NCBI GenBank assembly: GCA_002319925.1
Contig: DCFP01000067.1
Location: 1 to 14,656 of the forward strand
Direction of reading: 5' to 3'
Length of the DNA stretch: 14,656 nt
DNA from: Holophagaceae bacterium UBA1801
Lineage (GTDB): Bacteria > Acidobacteriota > Holophagae > Holophagales > Holophagaceae
The number at the start of each line of letters is the position of its first letter. Positions within the stretch are counted from its first letter, which is position 1. The translations under genes were made by a program, and so were the position numbers. The notes under the pieces are model-generated. The model had not been told where the DNA came from. It did not search any database and worked only from the letters and a program-made list of their open reading frames with translations. Shown here piece after piece: positions 6,112 to 14,063 of this stretch.

Positions 6112-7221
6112 ATGTCCGAGCGGCTGCTTGTTTCCACGCGCAAGGGACTTTTTGAAGTAGAGCGAATTGCATCGGGACGATGGCGCATCGGACACGTCTC
6201 TTTTCAAGGCGACAATGTGAGCCTGACCCTTGAAGATGCCAGGAATGGTGCGTGGTACGCGGCCCTCGACCACGGCCACTTCGGCGCAAAGCTCCACCGC
6301 TCCGCGGACCAGGGAGCAGCCTGGGTGGAGATCAGCGTACCTGCCTATCCAGAGCCGCCTGAGGGATATGTCGAGCGAAATTCAATGGGCCAGGAAATCC
6401 CCTGGCGATTGATTCGAATTTGGGCTCTGGAAACGGGTGGCAGGCCTGAAGAACTCTGGGCCGGGACCCTTCCGGGCGGCCTTTTCCACTCGGAGGATGG
6501 AGGCAGGAACTGGGAGTTGGTGCGTAACCTCTGGGATCATTCCGATCGTAAGGAATGGATGGGTGGCGGAGCCGATTATCCTGGCATCCACTCCATCTGT
6601 GTGGACCCCCGCAACGCGGATCGAGTGCTGGTCGCCGTTTCTTGCGGCGGGGCGTGGCTTACGGAGGACAGAGGGACGACCTGGCGCTGCCGTGCGGAAG
6701 GGATGTGGGCCGCCTACATGCCGCCCGATCGAGCGCGGGATCCGCGTATCCAGGATATCCACCGCGTGGTGCAGTGCCCGGTGCGTCCCGAGGTGTTCTG
6801 GGCCCAGCATCACAACGGTGTATTCCGTACCTCGGATGGTGCCGAGCACTGGGAAGAGATCGGCGCGGTGACCCCTTCCGTGTTCGGGTTTCCGGTTGCC
6901 GTCCATCCTGCGGATCCCGACACCGCGTGGTTCGTTCCCGCTCGCAAAGATGAGCAGCGCATTCCCGTGGATGGAGCGGTGGTCGTGGCCAGGACCCGCG
7001 ACGGGGGCCGCACGTTTGAAACCCTGCGCCACGGACTTCCCCAGGAGCATGCCTACGATCTGGTCTACCGTCATGCCCTGGCGGTGGATGAATCCGGTGA
7101 GCGCCTAGCGTTCGGTTCCACCACGGGATCCCTGTGGGTTTCCGAAGACGCTGGCGACCACTGGGAGACCGTCTCTGAGCATCTACCTCCCATCCATGCC
7201 GTGCAATTTTCAGTGGCTTGA
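6112..7221 (+). CDS. Asp-box (BNR) beta-propeller protein, sialidase-like fold, function unknown
   Basis: A 369-residue protein with six Asp-box (S/T-x-D-x-G-x-T-W-like) motifs: SADQGAAW (64-71), SEDGGRNW (127-134), TEDRGTTW (184-191), TSDGAEHW (240-247), TRDGGRTF (295-302) and SEDAGDHW (344-351). The spacing of about 50-63 residues predicts a six- or seven-bladed propeller of the kind labelled sialidase/BNR or WD40/YVTN-like. The N-terminus MSERLLVSTRKGLFEVER has no signal peptide, so it is probably cytoplasmic, unlike most secreted sialidases. I see no clear sialidase arginine triad or FRIP motif, so glycosidase activity is not supported. It is the second gene of a unit with the MoaD-like protein (1-bp gap, Shine-Dalgarno inside the upstream gene), suggesting it binds, presents or is modified with that carrier; this is inference. 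Confidence 0.85.
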   Translation: MSERLLVSTRKGLFEVERIASGRWRIGHVSFQGDNVSLTLEDARNGAWYAALDHGHFGAKLHRSADQGAAWVEISVPAYPEPPEGYVERNSMGQEIPWRLIRIWALETGGRPEELWAGTLPGGLFHSEDGGRNWELVRNLWDHSDRKEWMGGGADYPGIHSICVDPRNADRVLVAVSCGGAWLTEDRGTTWRCRAEGMWAAYMPPDRARDPRIQDIHRVVQCPVRPEVFWAQHHNGVFRTSDGAEHWEEIGAVTPSVFGFPVAVHPADPDTAWFVPARKDEQRIPVDGAVVVARTRDGGRTFETLRHGLPQEHAYDLVYRHALAVDESGERLAFGSTTGSLWVSEDAGDHWETVSEHLPPIHAVQFSVA

Positions 7222-7237
7222 GGGGCCAAGGTTTTTA
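7216..7237 (+). terminator. Weak candidate terminator after the propeller gene
   Basis: CTTG-AGGGGC-CAAG followed by GTTTTTATT overlaps the propeller gene's stop codon. The stem is only 4 bp, so this is a weak intrinsic terminator at best; the T run gives it some support. Only about 40 bp separate this gene from the convergent mfd. Confidence 0.25.
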
Positions 7238-7262
7238 TTCCACGCGGTTCCTCGGGTGTCCA

Positions 7263-10200
7263 TCATCCAGCCAGCTTGGCCCAGCCTTCCAGTACACGCT
7301 GAGCCTGGAAGATGGGACCAACATCGGTGCCTTGCAAGGGCAGGAGCACCGAACCATCGGGTGTGAACTGTCCATCTTTTTGGCCTCGCACCCACCCCAT
7401 GAGTTTGATCGGATCCAGGGGGGTCTGCGGACTAACGCGGAGTTTCAGCCTGCCCTTGTCGATGGATACCTCGCTCACGGCCACGGACTGGGCCAGAAGC
7501 TTCACGCGCAGCAGTTCGAAGAAGCGGGCGCTCTCGCTGTCGTCGCTGGGGATCTGGCCGAAGCGATCCTCCAATTCCAGGCGGTAGAGTTCGAGATCGC
7601 GCTCGTTCCTGAGGCGCGAGGCACGCTTGTAGGCCACCAGGCGCTCGGCGGCCTGGTCGATCCAGCGCCGGGAGAGCTGGGCGGGGCCCAGTTCCAGTTT
7701 CACTTCGAAGGTGCCGCTGGGCTGGCCCTGGAGTTCCTGGAGCGTTTCCTCCAGCAGCTTGATGTAGAGTTCGAAGCCGATGTCGTGGATGTGCCCCGAC
7801 TGCTCGCCACCCAGCAGGTTGCCCGCACCGCGGATCTCCAGGTCCATGGCCGCCACGCGGAAACCGGAACCCAATTCCGAGAAATCTTCCAGCGCCTGCA
7901 GGCGTTTGCGCGCATCCTCGCTGATCTCGCCCTTGCCGGGGATGAGCAGATAGGCATAGGCGGGCACATCGCTGCGGCCCACGCGGCCCCGGAGCTGGTA
8001 GAGCTGGCTGAGGCCGAAGGCATCGGCGCGGTGCACGATGAGGGTATTGGCGTTGGGCACGTCCAGGCCGTTCTCCACGATGGTGGTGGAGACCAGCACA
8101 TCGATGCGCCCTTCCATGAAGGCGAGCATCACCTGCTCCAACGCCTCGTTGGAAAGCTGCGCGTGGCCCACGCCAACGCGGGCGTCGGGCACCAGCGTGC
8201 GGATGCGCTCGGCCATGCTCACGATGCTTTCCACGCGGTTGTGCACGAAGTAGACTTGGCCGCTGCGCCGCAGTTCGAACTGGATGGCGGCGGCGATGAG
8301 TTCGTCGGACCAGGGCGCCACCACGGTTTCGATGGCCAGCCGGTTCTTGGGAGGCGTCTCGATGAGCGAGATCTCGCGCAGGCCCGTGAGGCTCATATGC
8401 AGGGTGCGCGGGATGGGCGTGGCGCTCATGGCCAGAACATCCACATTGGCCCGCAGCTTCTTCAACTTCTCCTTGTGGGAGACGCCGAAGCGCTGTTCCT
8501 CGTCGATGACCACCAGGCCCAGGTCCGCAAAACGGATCTTGCTTCCGAGCAACTGGTGCGTGCCCACGACGATCTCCACCTTGCCATCGCCGATGTCCTG
8601 GGAAATGCCCTTGGCTTCCTTGGTTTCGATGAAGCGGTTCAGCATTTCCACACGCAGTGGGAAGCCGCTGAAGCGCTCTCTCAGTGTCCGGAAGTGCTGG
8701 AAGCACAGTACGGTGGTCGGACAAAGGATCGCCACCTGCTTGCCATCCAGGGCCACCTTGGCCGCGGCGCGCATGGCCACTTCCGTCTTTCCGTAGCCTA
8801 CATCGCCGCAGAGGAGGCGATCCATGGGACGGTCCGATTCCAGATCAGCCTTAACGGCCTCGATGGCTTCGATCTGATCCGGGGTCAGGTCGTACGGAAA
8901 ACTGGCATCGAATTCGGCCATCTCCGGGCCGTCCACACTGTAGGCGAAGCCCTTCTCGGCCTTGCGCTGGGCATAGAGCTTCAGCAACTCCTCGGCCATG
9001 TCGCGGATGGCCTTCTTGGCCCGGCGCTTCACCTTGGTCCAGGTGGCGCCGCCGAGCTTGTCCAGGGGCGGCTGGGTGCCATCGGGGGAAACATAGCGCT
9101 GGATGAGATCAGCGCGCTCGATGCTGACGTTAACGCGCCCGTTGTCCGCGTAGCGTAGCTGGATGACCTCGTGCTCTTCGCCGCCCACGGTGAGGGTGCT
9201 GAAGCCCAGGAATTCACCGATGCCGTGATCCATGTGAACTACCCGATCTCCGGCCTTCAGGTCGCGGAGATCGCTGAGGAAGGCGGAGACGCGGCTCTTC
9301 TTGGGCGGTGCGGGCAGCGCCTTCCGGCCGAAGATCTCGCGCTCCGTGAGGATCAGGAGGCGCGCCTCCTTCAGGTAGACGCCCGCGTTCAGAGGCAGAT
9401 GCACGCATCTGCAGCCGGCCTCGGTTCCGTTGGAGATGGGCAGTTCGTATTCGTGAAGGATCTCTCCCATGCGATCGCGCATGCCGGTGGTGGATCCCGC
9501 GAGGAAGATGCGATGGTCCGTGATCAGGAGGTCCTGGAGATAGGCATTCAGTTCGCCGAGGCGGCCCTGGAATTCCCTGGCGGGCTGAGCCTGCAGTGGC
9601 AGCGTGGCCTCGGATTGGAATTCCGTGAGATGCACCGTGACGCGGCTCGGATCCTTGTCGAGGAAACGGTCGCCGAAGTCAGGGCAGACCACGCCGCCCC
9701 GCCGCAGCACGTCCAGGCCCTGCTCGATGCGGGCCCTCTCGCGCTCGTGGATGGCGTCCGCCCAAGCCTGATCCAGCTTCACGCGCAGGCAGGGCGGCAC
9801 CCAGTGAGCAAGCTGGCCCGCGGGCTGATCCAGCATGGGGTAGAACAATTCCTCGCCGGGGAAGTGCCCTTGGCTGGCGAGACGGGCCTTACGGAAAGCC
9901 AGGTCATCCTCGGGATCCGGCGTGAGCGGAGCCCGCGATTCCACGGCCTTCAACAAGGGCTTTCCATCTCCGCGCTGGCCCTCGTAGCGCGGATAGATCG
10001 TCAGTGTTTCCAGTTCCATGCTCGTGCGCCGCTGGGTATCCGAATCGAAGGCCGTGAGCTTCTCCAGCTCGTCGCCGAAGAATTCCAGGCGCAGGGGATC
10101 CTCCAACTGATCCGGCCAGATGTCCACCACGAGCCCTCGGGCACTGAACTCACCGGGGCTTCCGGCAAGATCCGTGCGGCGATAGCCGAGAGCCACCAGG

Positions 10201-10661
10201 GTCTCCAGCAGGAGATCCCGCGGAACCTCAGAACCCTTGCGCAATTCCAGTTTCTGTTTCTCGAACCAGGTTGGATGGGGCAGCTTCTCCTGGGCGGCCA
10301 AGGGTCCCGTGACCAGCACCTGGATCCGGTGTTCCAGCAAGCCCACCAGGGTCGAGAGCCGGTCCTGGAGCACGAGGCCGGGAGGGCTCGACTCGCCGCC
10401 CGCAAAGGGCGCGAAGCCTGGAAAGTGCGCCACATGGGCTTCGGGCAGCAGCACCGCCAGCTCATGGGCAAGGGTCTGGGCCTCCGTCTCCGTGGGGGCA
10501 TCCACCCAGAGTGATCGGACCCGCCCCCCTTCCGAAGCCCACTTTGCCAGGATCAGCGCCAGTCCGGCGGGAGAGGTCCAGCGCAATCGCGCGCCTTCGG
10601 TGAAAGGCGCGTCCAGCGTACGCAGCAGGTCATTGAGCGAGGCCCGGTCGCGGGTATCCAT
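7263..10661 (-). CDS. mfd: Transcription-repair coupling factor Mfd
   Basis: A 1132-residue SF2 translocase that removes stalled RNA polymerase from damaged DNA and recruits UvrA; E. coli Mfd has 1148 residues. The order is a UvrB-like N-terminal module (with HFPGFAPFAGGESSP), an RNA-polymerase-interaction (CarD-like) domain with GDRVVHMDHGIGEFLGF, then the RecG-like motor. The motor has Walker A GDVGYGKTE (K625), DEEQ box VVIDEEQRFG (D720), motif III SATPIPRTLH, and motif VI QLYQLRGRVGRSD; a TRCF C-terminal domain follows. I place the start at ATG 10661 (MDTRDRASL), which has GGAAG just upstream and fits family length; an in-frame extension to 10739 has no conserved features. It is convergent with the propeller gene and divergent from the sensor kinase gene. 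No truncation or missing motif is seen. Confidence 0.98.
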   Translation of the reverse strand: MDTRDRASLNDLLRTLDAPFTEGARLRWTSPAGLALILAKWASEGGRVRSLWVDAPTETEAQTLAHELAVLLPEAHVAHFPGFAPFAGGESSPPGLVLQDRLSTLVGLLEHRIQVLVTGPLAAQEKLPHPTWFEKQKLELRKGSEVPRDLLLETLVALGYRRTDLAGSPGEFSARGLVVDIWPDQLEDPLRLEFFGDELEKLTAFDSDTQRRTSMELETLTIYPRYEGQRGDGKPLLKAVESRAPLTPDPEDDLAFRKARLASQGHFPGEELFYPMLDQPAGQLAHWVPPCLRVKLDQAWADAIHERERARIEQGLDVLRRGGVVCPDFGDRFLDKDPSRVTVHLTEFQSEATLPLQAQPAREFQGRLGELNAYLQDLLITDHRIFLAGSTTGMRDRMGEILHEYELPISNGTEAGCRCVHLPLNAGVYLKEARLLILTEREIFGRKALPAPPKKSRVSAFLSDLRDLKAGDRVVHMDHGIGEFLGFSTLTVGGEEHEVIQLRYADNGRVNVSIERADLIQRYVSPDGTQPPLDKLGGATWTKVKRRAKKAIRDMAEELLKLYAQRKAEKGFAYSVDGPEMAEFDASFPYDLTPDQIEAIEAVKADLESDRPMDRLLCGDVGYGKTEVAMRAAAKVALDGKQVAILCPTTVLCFQHFRTLRERFSGFPLRVEMLNRFIETKEAKGISQDIGDGKVEIVVGTHQLLGSKIRFADLGLVVIDEEQRFGVSHKEKLKKLRANVDVLAMSATPIPRTLHMSLTGLREISLIETPPKNRLAIETVVAPWSDELIAAAIQFELRRSGQVYFVHNRVESIVSMAERIRTLVPDARVGVGHAQLSNEALEQVMLAFMEGRIDVLVSTTIVENGLDVPNANTLIVHRADAFGLSQLYQLRGRVGRSDVPAYAYLLIPGKGEISEDARKRLQALEDFSELGSGFRVAAMDLEIRGAGNLLGGEQSGHIHDIGFELYIKLLEETLQELQGQPSGTFEVKLELGPAQLSRRWIDQAAERLVAYKRASRLRNERDLELYRLELEDRFGQIPSDDSESARFFELLRVKLLAQSVAVSEVSIDKGRLKLRVSPQTPLDPIKLMGWVRGQKDGQFTPDGSVLLPLQGTDVGPIFQAQRVLEGWAKLAG

Positions 10662-10704
10662 AGACTTCCAGTTTGCCCGGAATACTCGTGGGCTGGGATT
10701 CCGT

Positions 10705-10736
10705 TTGACAGCGGGGAGCCATGGAAGAAATCTATT
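10705..10736 (+). promoter_or_regulatory. Candidate sigma-70-type promoter for the sensor-kinase operon
   Basis: A perfect -35 hexamer TTGACA (10705-10710) is followed by an AT-rich stretch AAATCTATTC (10728-10737) in -10 position. The -10 match is poor at 17-18 bp spacing, and TCTATT would need a 20-bp spacer. It lies in the mfd/kinase divergent spacer, about 60 bp before the chosen kinase start. No sigma-54 GG-N10-GC element was found in this spacer. Confidence 0.3.
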
Positions 10737-10796
10737 CAAGCCGGTTCTTGCTCATACCCTCCCTTGATACTGCGGATTCCATCGGGCTTGGGCCTG

Positions 10797-12587
10797 ATGG
10801 ATTTCACGCGGCAACCACTCTCCCTGGATTCCGTGAGATTCCCACCATTTCCCCAGCTGTTTCTCGCGACCCTGCTGGCGCTCTGCATTCCTTTCATGGC
10901 ATTGGCGCAGCAGAGTACCGCCCCCCGGGTGGACCGGGAGGCGGAGACCATCATCGTGGGCGGGGACCGCAGCTATCCCCCCTACGAGTATCTCGACAAG
11001 GACGGGTCGCCGACAGGTTACAACGTGGAACTGACCCGGGCCATCGCGCGGGTCATGGGACTCAAGGTGGAGATCCAGCTGGGTCACTGGGCGGATGTGA
11101 AGCGTGGACTCGATACAAGGCGGATCGATGTGCTCCAGGGCATCGTGTATTCGGATGAGAGGGCCAAGGATTTCGAGTTCACGCCACCCCACACCTTAGT
11201 CCACCAGTCGCTGTTCGCGCGGAAGGGTTCGGGCAAGGCCAGTTCCTTCGAGGATCTGAAGGGCAAGCAGGTACTCGTGCTGCGGGATGGCATCTCCCAC
11301 GAGATCCTCGCCAAGATGCATCCGAATGTGATCCCCATTCCCACCAACACCAATGCTGAAGCCCTTCAGTTGCTAGCCGCCGGAAGATACGATTACGCCC
11401 TCATGGCAAAACTTCCCGGGCTCTATCTCATCCGGGAATTGGGTCTCTCCAACCTGGTCCCTGTGGGTAATCCACTGGTGGCCCATCGCTACGGCTACGC
11501 CACGGACAAGGGCAACACCGCGCTGGCGGCCACGTTCGGAGAAGGTCTCGCGATCCTGAAGAACACCGGGGAGTACCAGGCCATCTACGACAAGTGGCTG
11601 GGCGTGCTGGAGCCCAGAGGCATCACCTGGAAGGATGTGCTGTGGAAAGGTGCGCTGGTGTTCACTCCCCTGCTCCTGTTCCTGGGTCTGACGTCCTTCT
11701 GGTCCTGGAGTCTGAAGCGGAAGGTGGCGCATCGGACGGCGGAGCTGACCCTGGAAATCCACGAACGGCGCCGCACGGAAGAGGAGCTTCGGAAGAATCA
11801 GGAGCAGTTGCTCCAGGCGGCGAAGATGGCCGCGCTCGGTGTCTTGGTCTCCGGGGTCGCGCACGAGATCAACAATCCGAACGGTCTGATTCTTCTGGAT
11901 CTGCAGATGCTCAAGGATGTCCTCGAGGACGCGGAGCCTATTTTCGAGGAACACCATCAGCGCCGTGGCGATTTCGCTTTGGGCAATCTGCGCTATTCCC
12001 GGCTCAAAGAATCCCTGCCGCGCATGATGTCGGAAGCCCTGGAGGCATCCCGCCGGGTGAAGCGCATCGTGGAAGAGCTGAAGGATTTTGGCCGCCAGGG
12101 GGATACGGACCTGCGGGAGGGAATGTCGCTCAACCAGGTGGCGCAGGCCTCGGTGCGCCTCGTGGAAAACCTGATCCGCAAGTCCACCTCCCGCTTTGTG
12201 CTCGATTGCGCGGAGGACCTTCCCCCTGTACGCGGGAATACCCAGCGCATGGAGCAAGTGGTGGTGAACCTCCTCATGAACGCCTGCCAGGCCCTTCCGG
12301 ACCGCGAGAAGGGCATCCAGCTGCACACGTACCTCGATGAGGAAAGGCAGGCCGTTTGTCTGGAGATCCGTGACGAGGGCGTGGGCATTCCCGAGGAGAA
12401 CCTGAAGCGCATCACGGATCCCTTCTTCACGACCAAGCGGGAAAAGGACGGCACGGGGCTCGGGCTGGCCGTTTCCGCGAGCATCGTCAAGGATCACGGG
12501 GGCTCGCTAGTCTTCGAGTCCGAGCCGAACCGAGGCACCGTGGCCCGGGTTCTGCTGCCCCTCGCCCCGACGGAGCATTCCTCATGA
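10797..12587 (+). CDS. Sensor histidine kinase with periplasmic SBP_bac_3 sensor domain
   Basis: A 596-residue membrane kinase. Numbering from ATG 10797, a hydrophobic signal sequence ends at ALAQQ (about 22-38). An extracellular-solute-binding domain of the amino-acid type (about 50-272) opens with GGDRSYPPYEYLD and GYNVELTRAIA and closes with YQAIYDKWLG. One membrane helix (about 283-305) and a charged coiled coil (308-345) follow, then the HisKA H-box GVAHEINNPN with phospho-acceptor H356. The ATPase domain has the N box NLLMNACQA, G1 DEGVGIP, F box PFFTTK and G2 GTGLGLAV. It likely senses an amino acid or similar small molecule and phosphorylates the regulator encoded next (ATGA overlap). 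The start is uncertain: TTG 10764 and GTG 10833 are alternatives and none has a good Shine-Dalgarno. Confidence 0.92.
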   Translation: MDFTRQPLSLDSVRFPPFPQLFLATLLALCIPFMALAQQSTAPRVDREAETIIVGGDRSYPPYEYLDKDGSPTGYNVELTRAIARVMGLKVEIQLGHWADVKRGLDTRRIDVLQGIVYSDERAKDFEFTPPHTLVHQSLFARKGSGKASSFEDLKGKQVLVLRDGISHEILAKMHPNVIPIPTNTNAEALQLLAAGRYDYALMAKLPGLYLIRELGLSNLVPVGNPLVAHRYGYATDKGNTALAATFGEGLAILKNTGEYQAIYDKWLGVLEPRGITWKDVLWKGALVFTPLLLFLGLTSFWSWSLKRKVAHRTAELTLEIHERRRTEEELRKNQEQLLQAAKMAALGVLVSGVAHEINNPNGLILLDLQMLKDVLEDAEPIFEEHHQRRGDFALGNLRYSRLKESLPRMMSEALEASRRVKRIVEELKDFGRQGDTDLREGMSLNQVAQASVRLVENLIRKSTSRFVLDCAEDLPPVRGNTQRMEQVVVNLLMNACQALPDREKGIQLHTYLDEERQAVCLEIRDEGVGIPEENLKRITDPFFTTKREKDGTGLGLAVSASIVKDHGGSLVFESEPNRGTVARVLLPLAPTEHSS

Positions 12588-13993
12588 GCGAAATCCTCTA
12601 CCCGTCCTTCGGCATCCTCATGGTGGACGACGAGGCCAGCTGGCTGCATACCCTTTCCTTGAGTCTCGAGCGAACCGCGGGCATTACGAATCTGTTCTCC
12701 TGCCAGGACAGCCGCGAGGTGCTGGACTTGCTCAGCAGGCACGACATCGCGGTGGTGCTGCTTGATCTCACGATGCCCCACCTCTCCGGCGAAGAGCTTC
12801 TCAGTCTGATCAATGAGGACTATCCGGAGGTCACGGTCATCGTCATCAGCGGCCTCAATCAGCTCGAGACCGCCGTCCGGTGCGTCCAGGCTGGGGCCTT
12901 CGACTATTTCGTCAAGAGCACCGAGGAAGAGCGGATCACCAAGGGCGTGCGCCGCGCCATTCGCTGGCAGGAACTCCAGAGGGAGAACCGGGAGATGCGT
13001 CGGCTCTTCATCGGGGAGCGCCTGGAGTGCCCCGAGGCGTTTTCCGACATCGTCACCCAGGACCGGAACATGCACTCGCTCTTTCACTACATGGAGGCGA
13101 TGGCCAAGGGCAGCCAGCCGGTGTTGATCACCGGCGAAAGCGGAACAGGGAAGGCATTGATCGCCCAGGCCATCCACCGCCTCAGTGGTCGCACTGGCCC
13201 TTTCGTAGCGGTGAACGTCGCCGGGTTGGATGATTCGGTGTTCGCCGATACCTTGTTCGGTCACACGAAAGACGCGTTCCCGGATGCCTCCGAGGCGCGT
13301 TGCGGCATGGTGGAACAGGCAGCGGAGGGGACCCTCTTCCTGGATGAAATTGGCGACTTGGGCCTTGCCTCCCAGATGAAGCTGCTGCGACTCCTTCGGG
13401 AAGGGGAGTTCTTTCCCTTGGGCAGTGATCGCCCCCGCTGGGTGCGGGCGCGGGTCGTGGCGGCTACCAGCCAGGACTTGGCCGCCAAGCAGCTTGCTGG
13501 CCAATTCAGGAAGGATCTGCACCACCGCCTCAACTCCCACCATGTCCACGTGCCCCCATTGCGCGAGCGGAAGGAGGACATCGCTCTCCTGCTTGACCAT
13601 TTTTTGGAGCTGGCGGCTCAGGAGTTTTCGAAGAAGAAACCGACGCCACCGAAGCAGCTGAAGATCCTCCTTTCCACGTACGGCTTTCCAGGGAATGTGC
13701 GGGAGTTGAAGGCCATGGTCTTCGACGCGGTGGATTCCCATCACGGGAAGATCCTGTCCATGGACGCCTTCAGACGCGCCATCGGAGAGCAGGCGACCAG
13801 CATGCGCGTCGAAGAGCTGGAGGGGAATCCCTTCACCGGCCTGGAATGGCTGCCCTCCCTCGACGAAGCCCAGGAGTGCCTGGTGGCCGAGGCCTTGCGG
13901 CGTACTGGAGGGAATCAGTCCATGGCCGCCCAGATGCTTGGAGTGACTCAGTCCGCCCTGAGCAAGCGGCTCTCGAGACTCAAATCGCTGTGA
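12584..13993 (+). CDS. NtrC-family response regulator with degenerate GAFTGA loop
   Basis: A 469-residue receiver/AAA+/Fis-type protein, translationally coupled to the kinase (ATGA overlap at 12584-12587). The receiver (about 9-125) has the acidic pair D15-D16, phospho-acceptor D61 in LLDLTMP, S89 and K111. The AAA+ domain (about 150-400) has Walker A GESGTGK (184-190), Walker B LFLDEIGDL (D254-E255), the QFRKDLHHRL arginine-finger region (R309, R315) and VPPLRERKEDI. The C-terminal helix-turn-helix (about 432-466) reads EALRRTGGNQSMAAQMLGV then ALSKRL. The sigma-54-contacting loop, expected as GHEKGAFTGA, reads GHTKDAFPDA (226-235), so the two glycines and the key threonine are changed. It is therefore a DNA-binding regulator that probably works without sigma-54. 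Sensor I is ATS in place of ATN. Confidence 0.93.
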   Translation: MSEILYPSFGILMVDDEASWLHTLSLSLERTAGITNLFSCQDSREVLDLLSRHDIAVVLLDLTMPHLSGEELLSLINEDYPEVTVIVISGLNQLETAVRCVQAGAFDYFVKSTEEERITKGVRRAIRWQELQRENREMRRLFIGERLECPEAFSDIVTQDRNMHSLFHYMEAMAKGSQPVLITGESGTGKALIAQAIHRLSGRTGPFVAVNVAGLDDSVFADTLFGHTKDAFPDASEARCGMVEQAAEGTLFLDEIGDLGLASQMKLLRLLREGEFFPLGSDRPRWVRARVVAATSQDLAAKQLAGQFRKDLHHRLNSHHVHVPPLRERKEDIALLLDHFLELAAQEFSKKKPTPPKQLKILLSTYGFPGNVRELKAMVFDAVDSHHGKILSMDAFRRAIGEQATSMRVEELEGNPFTGLEWLPSLDEAQECLVAEALRRTGGNQSMAAQMLGVTQSALSKRLSRLKSL

Positions 13994-14063
13994 CATCTCG
14001 CACGATCCGGATTTTGAAGACACCCCCTAGGCCCGTGAAACCCGCTCCGGACACAATGGGAGC

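Noticed and set aside
7218..10514. Two long plus-strand open frames (646 and 447 codons) antisense to mfd.
   Set aside because: The translation mirrors the codon pattern of mfd, has no recognisable motif, and mfd is intact with all helicase motifs.
10662..10796. Searched for a sigma-54 -24/-12 element upstream of the kinase operon because the regulator is NtrC-like.
   Set aside because: No GG-N10-GC with the TGGCAC/TTGC context is present in the spacer.
10721..11158. Plus-strand frame starting at ATG 10721 (MEEIYSSRF...) before and across the kinase start, preceded by GGGGAG.
   Set aside because: The spacing to GGGGAG is only 2 nt and the protein turns Gly/Pro/Arg-rich once it enters the kinase gene in another frame. 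It looks like a chance start.
11373..12497. Minus-strand open frame of 374 codons opposite the sensor kinase.
   Set aside because: Shadow of the kinase's third-codon-position GC bias; no domain, and no Shine-Dalgarno that I could find.
12494..14023. Minus-strand open frame of 509 codons opposite the response regulator.
   Set aside because: Composition is that of an antisense shadow; the receiver, AAA+ and Fis motifs of the plus-strand gene are unambiguous.
13994..14063. TTGAAG (from 14015) between the regulator and recQ considered as a promoter, and repeated TCCGGA considered as a stem.
   Set aside because: No acceptable -10 follows at 16-18 bp, and the TCCGGA copies are far apart without a T run.
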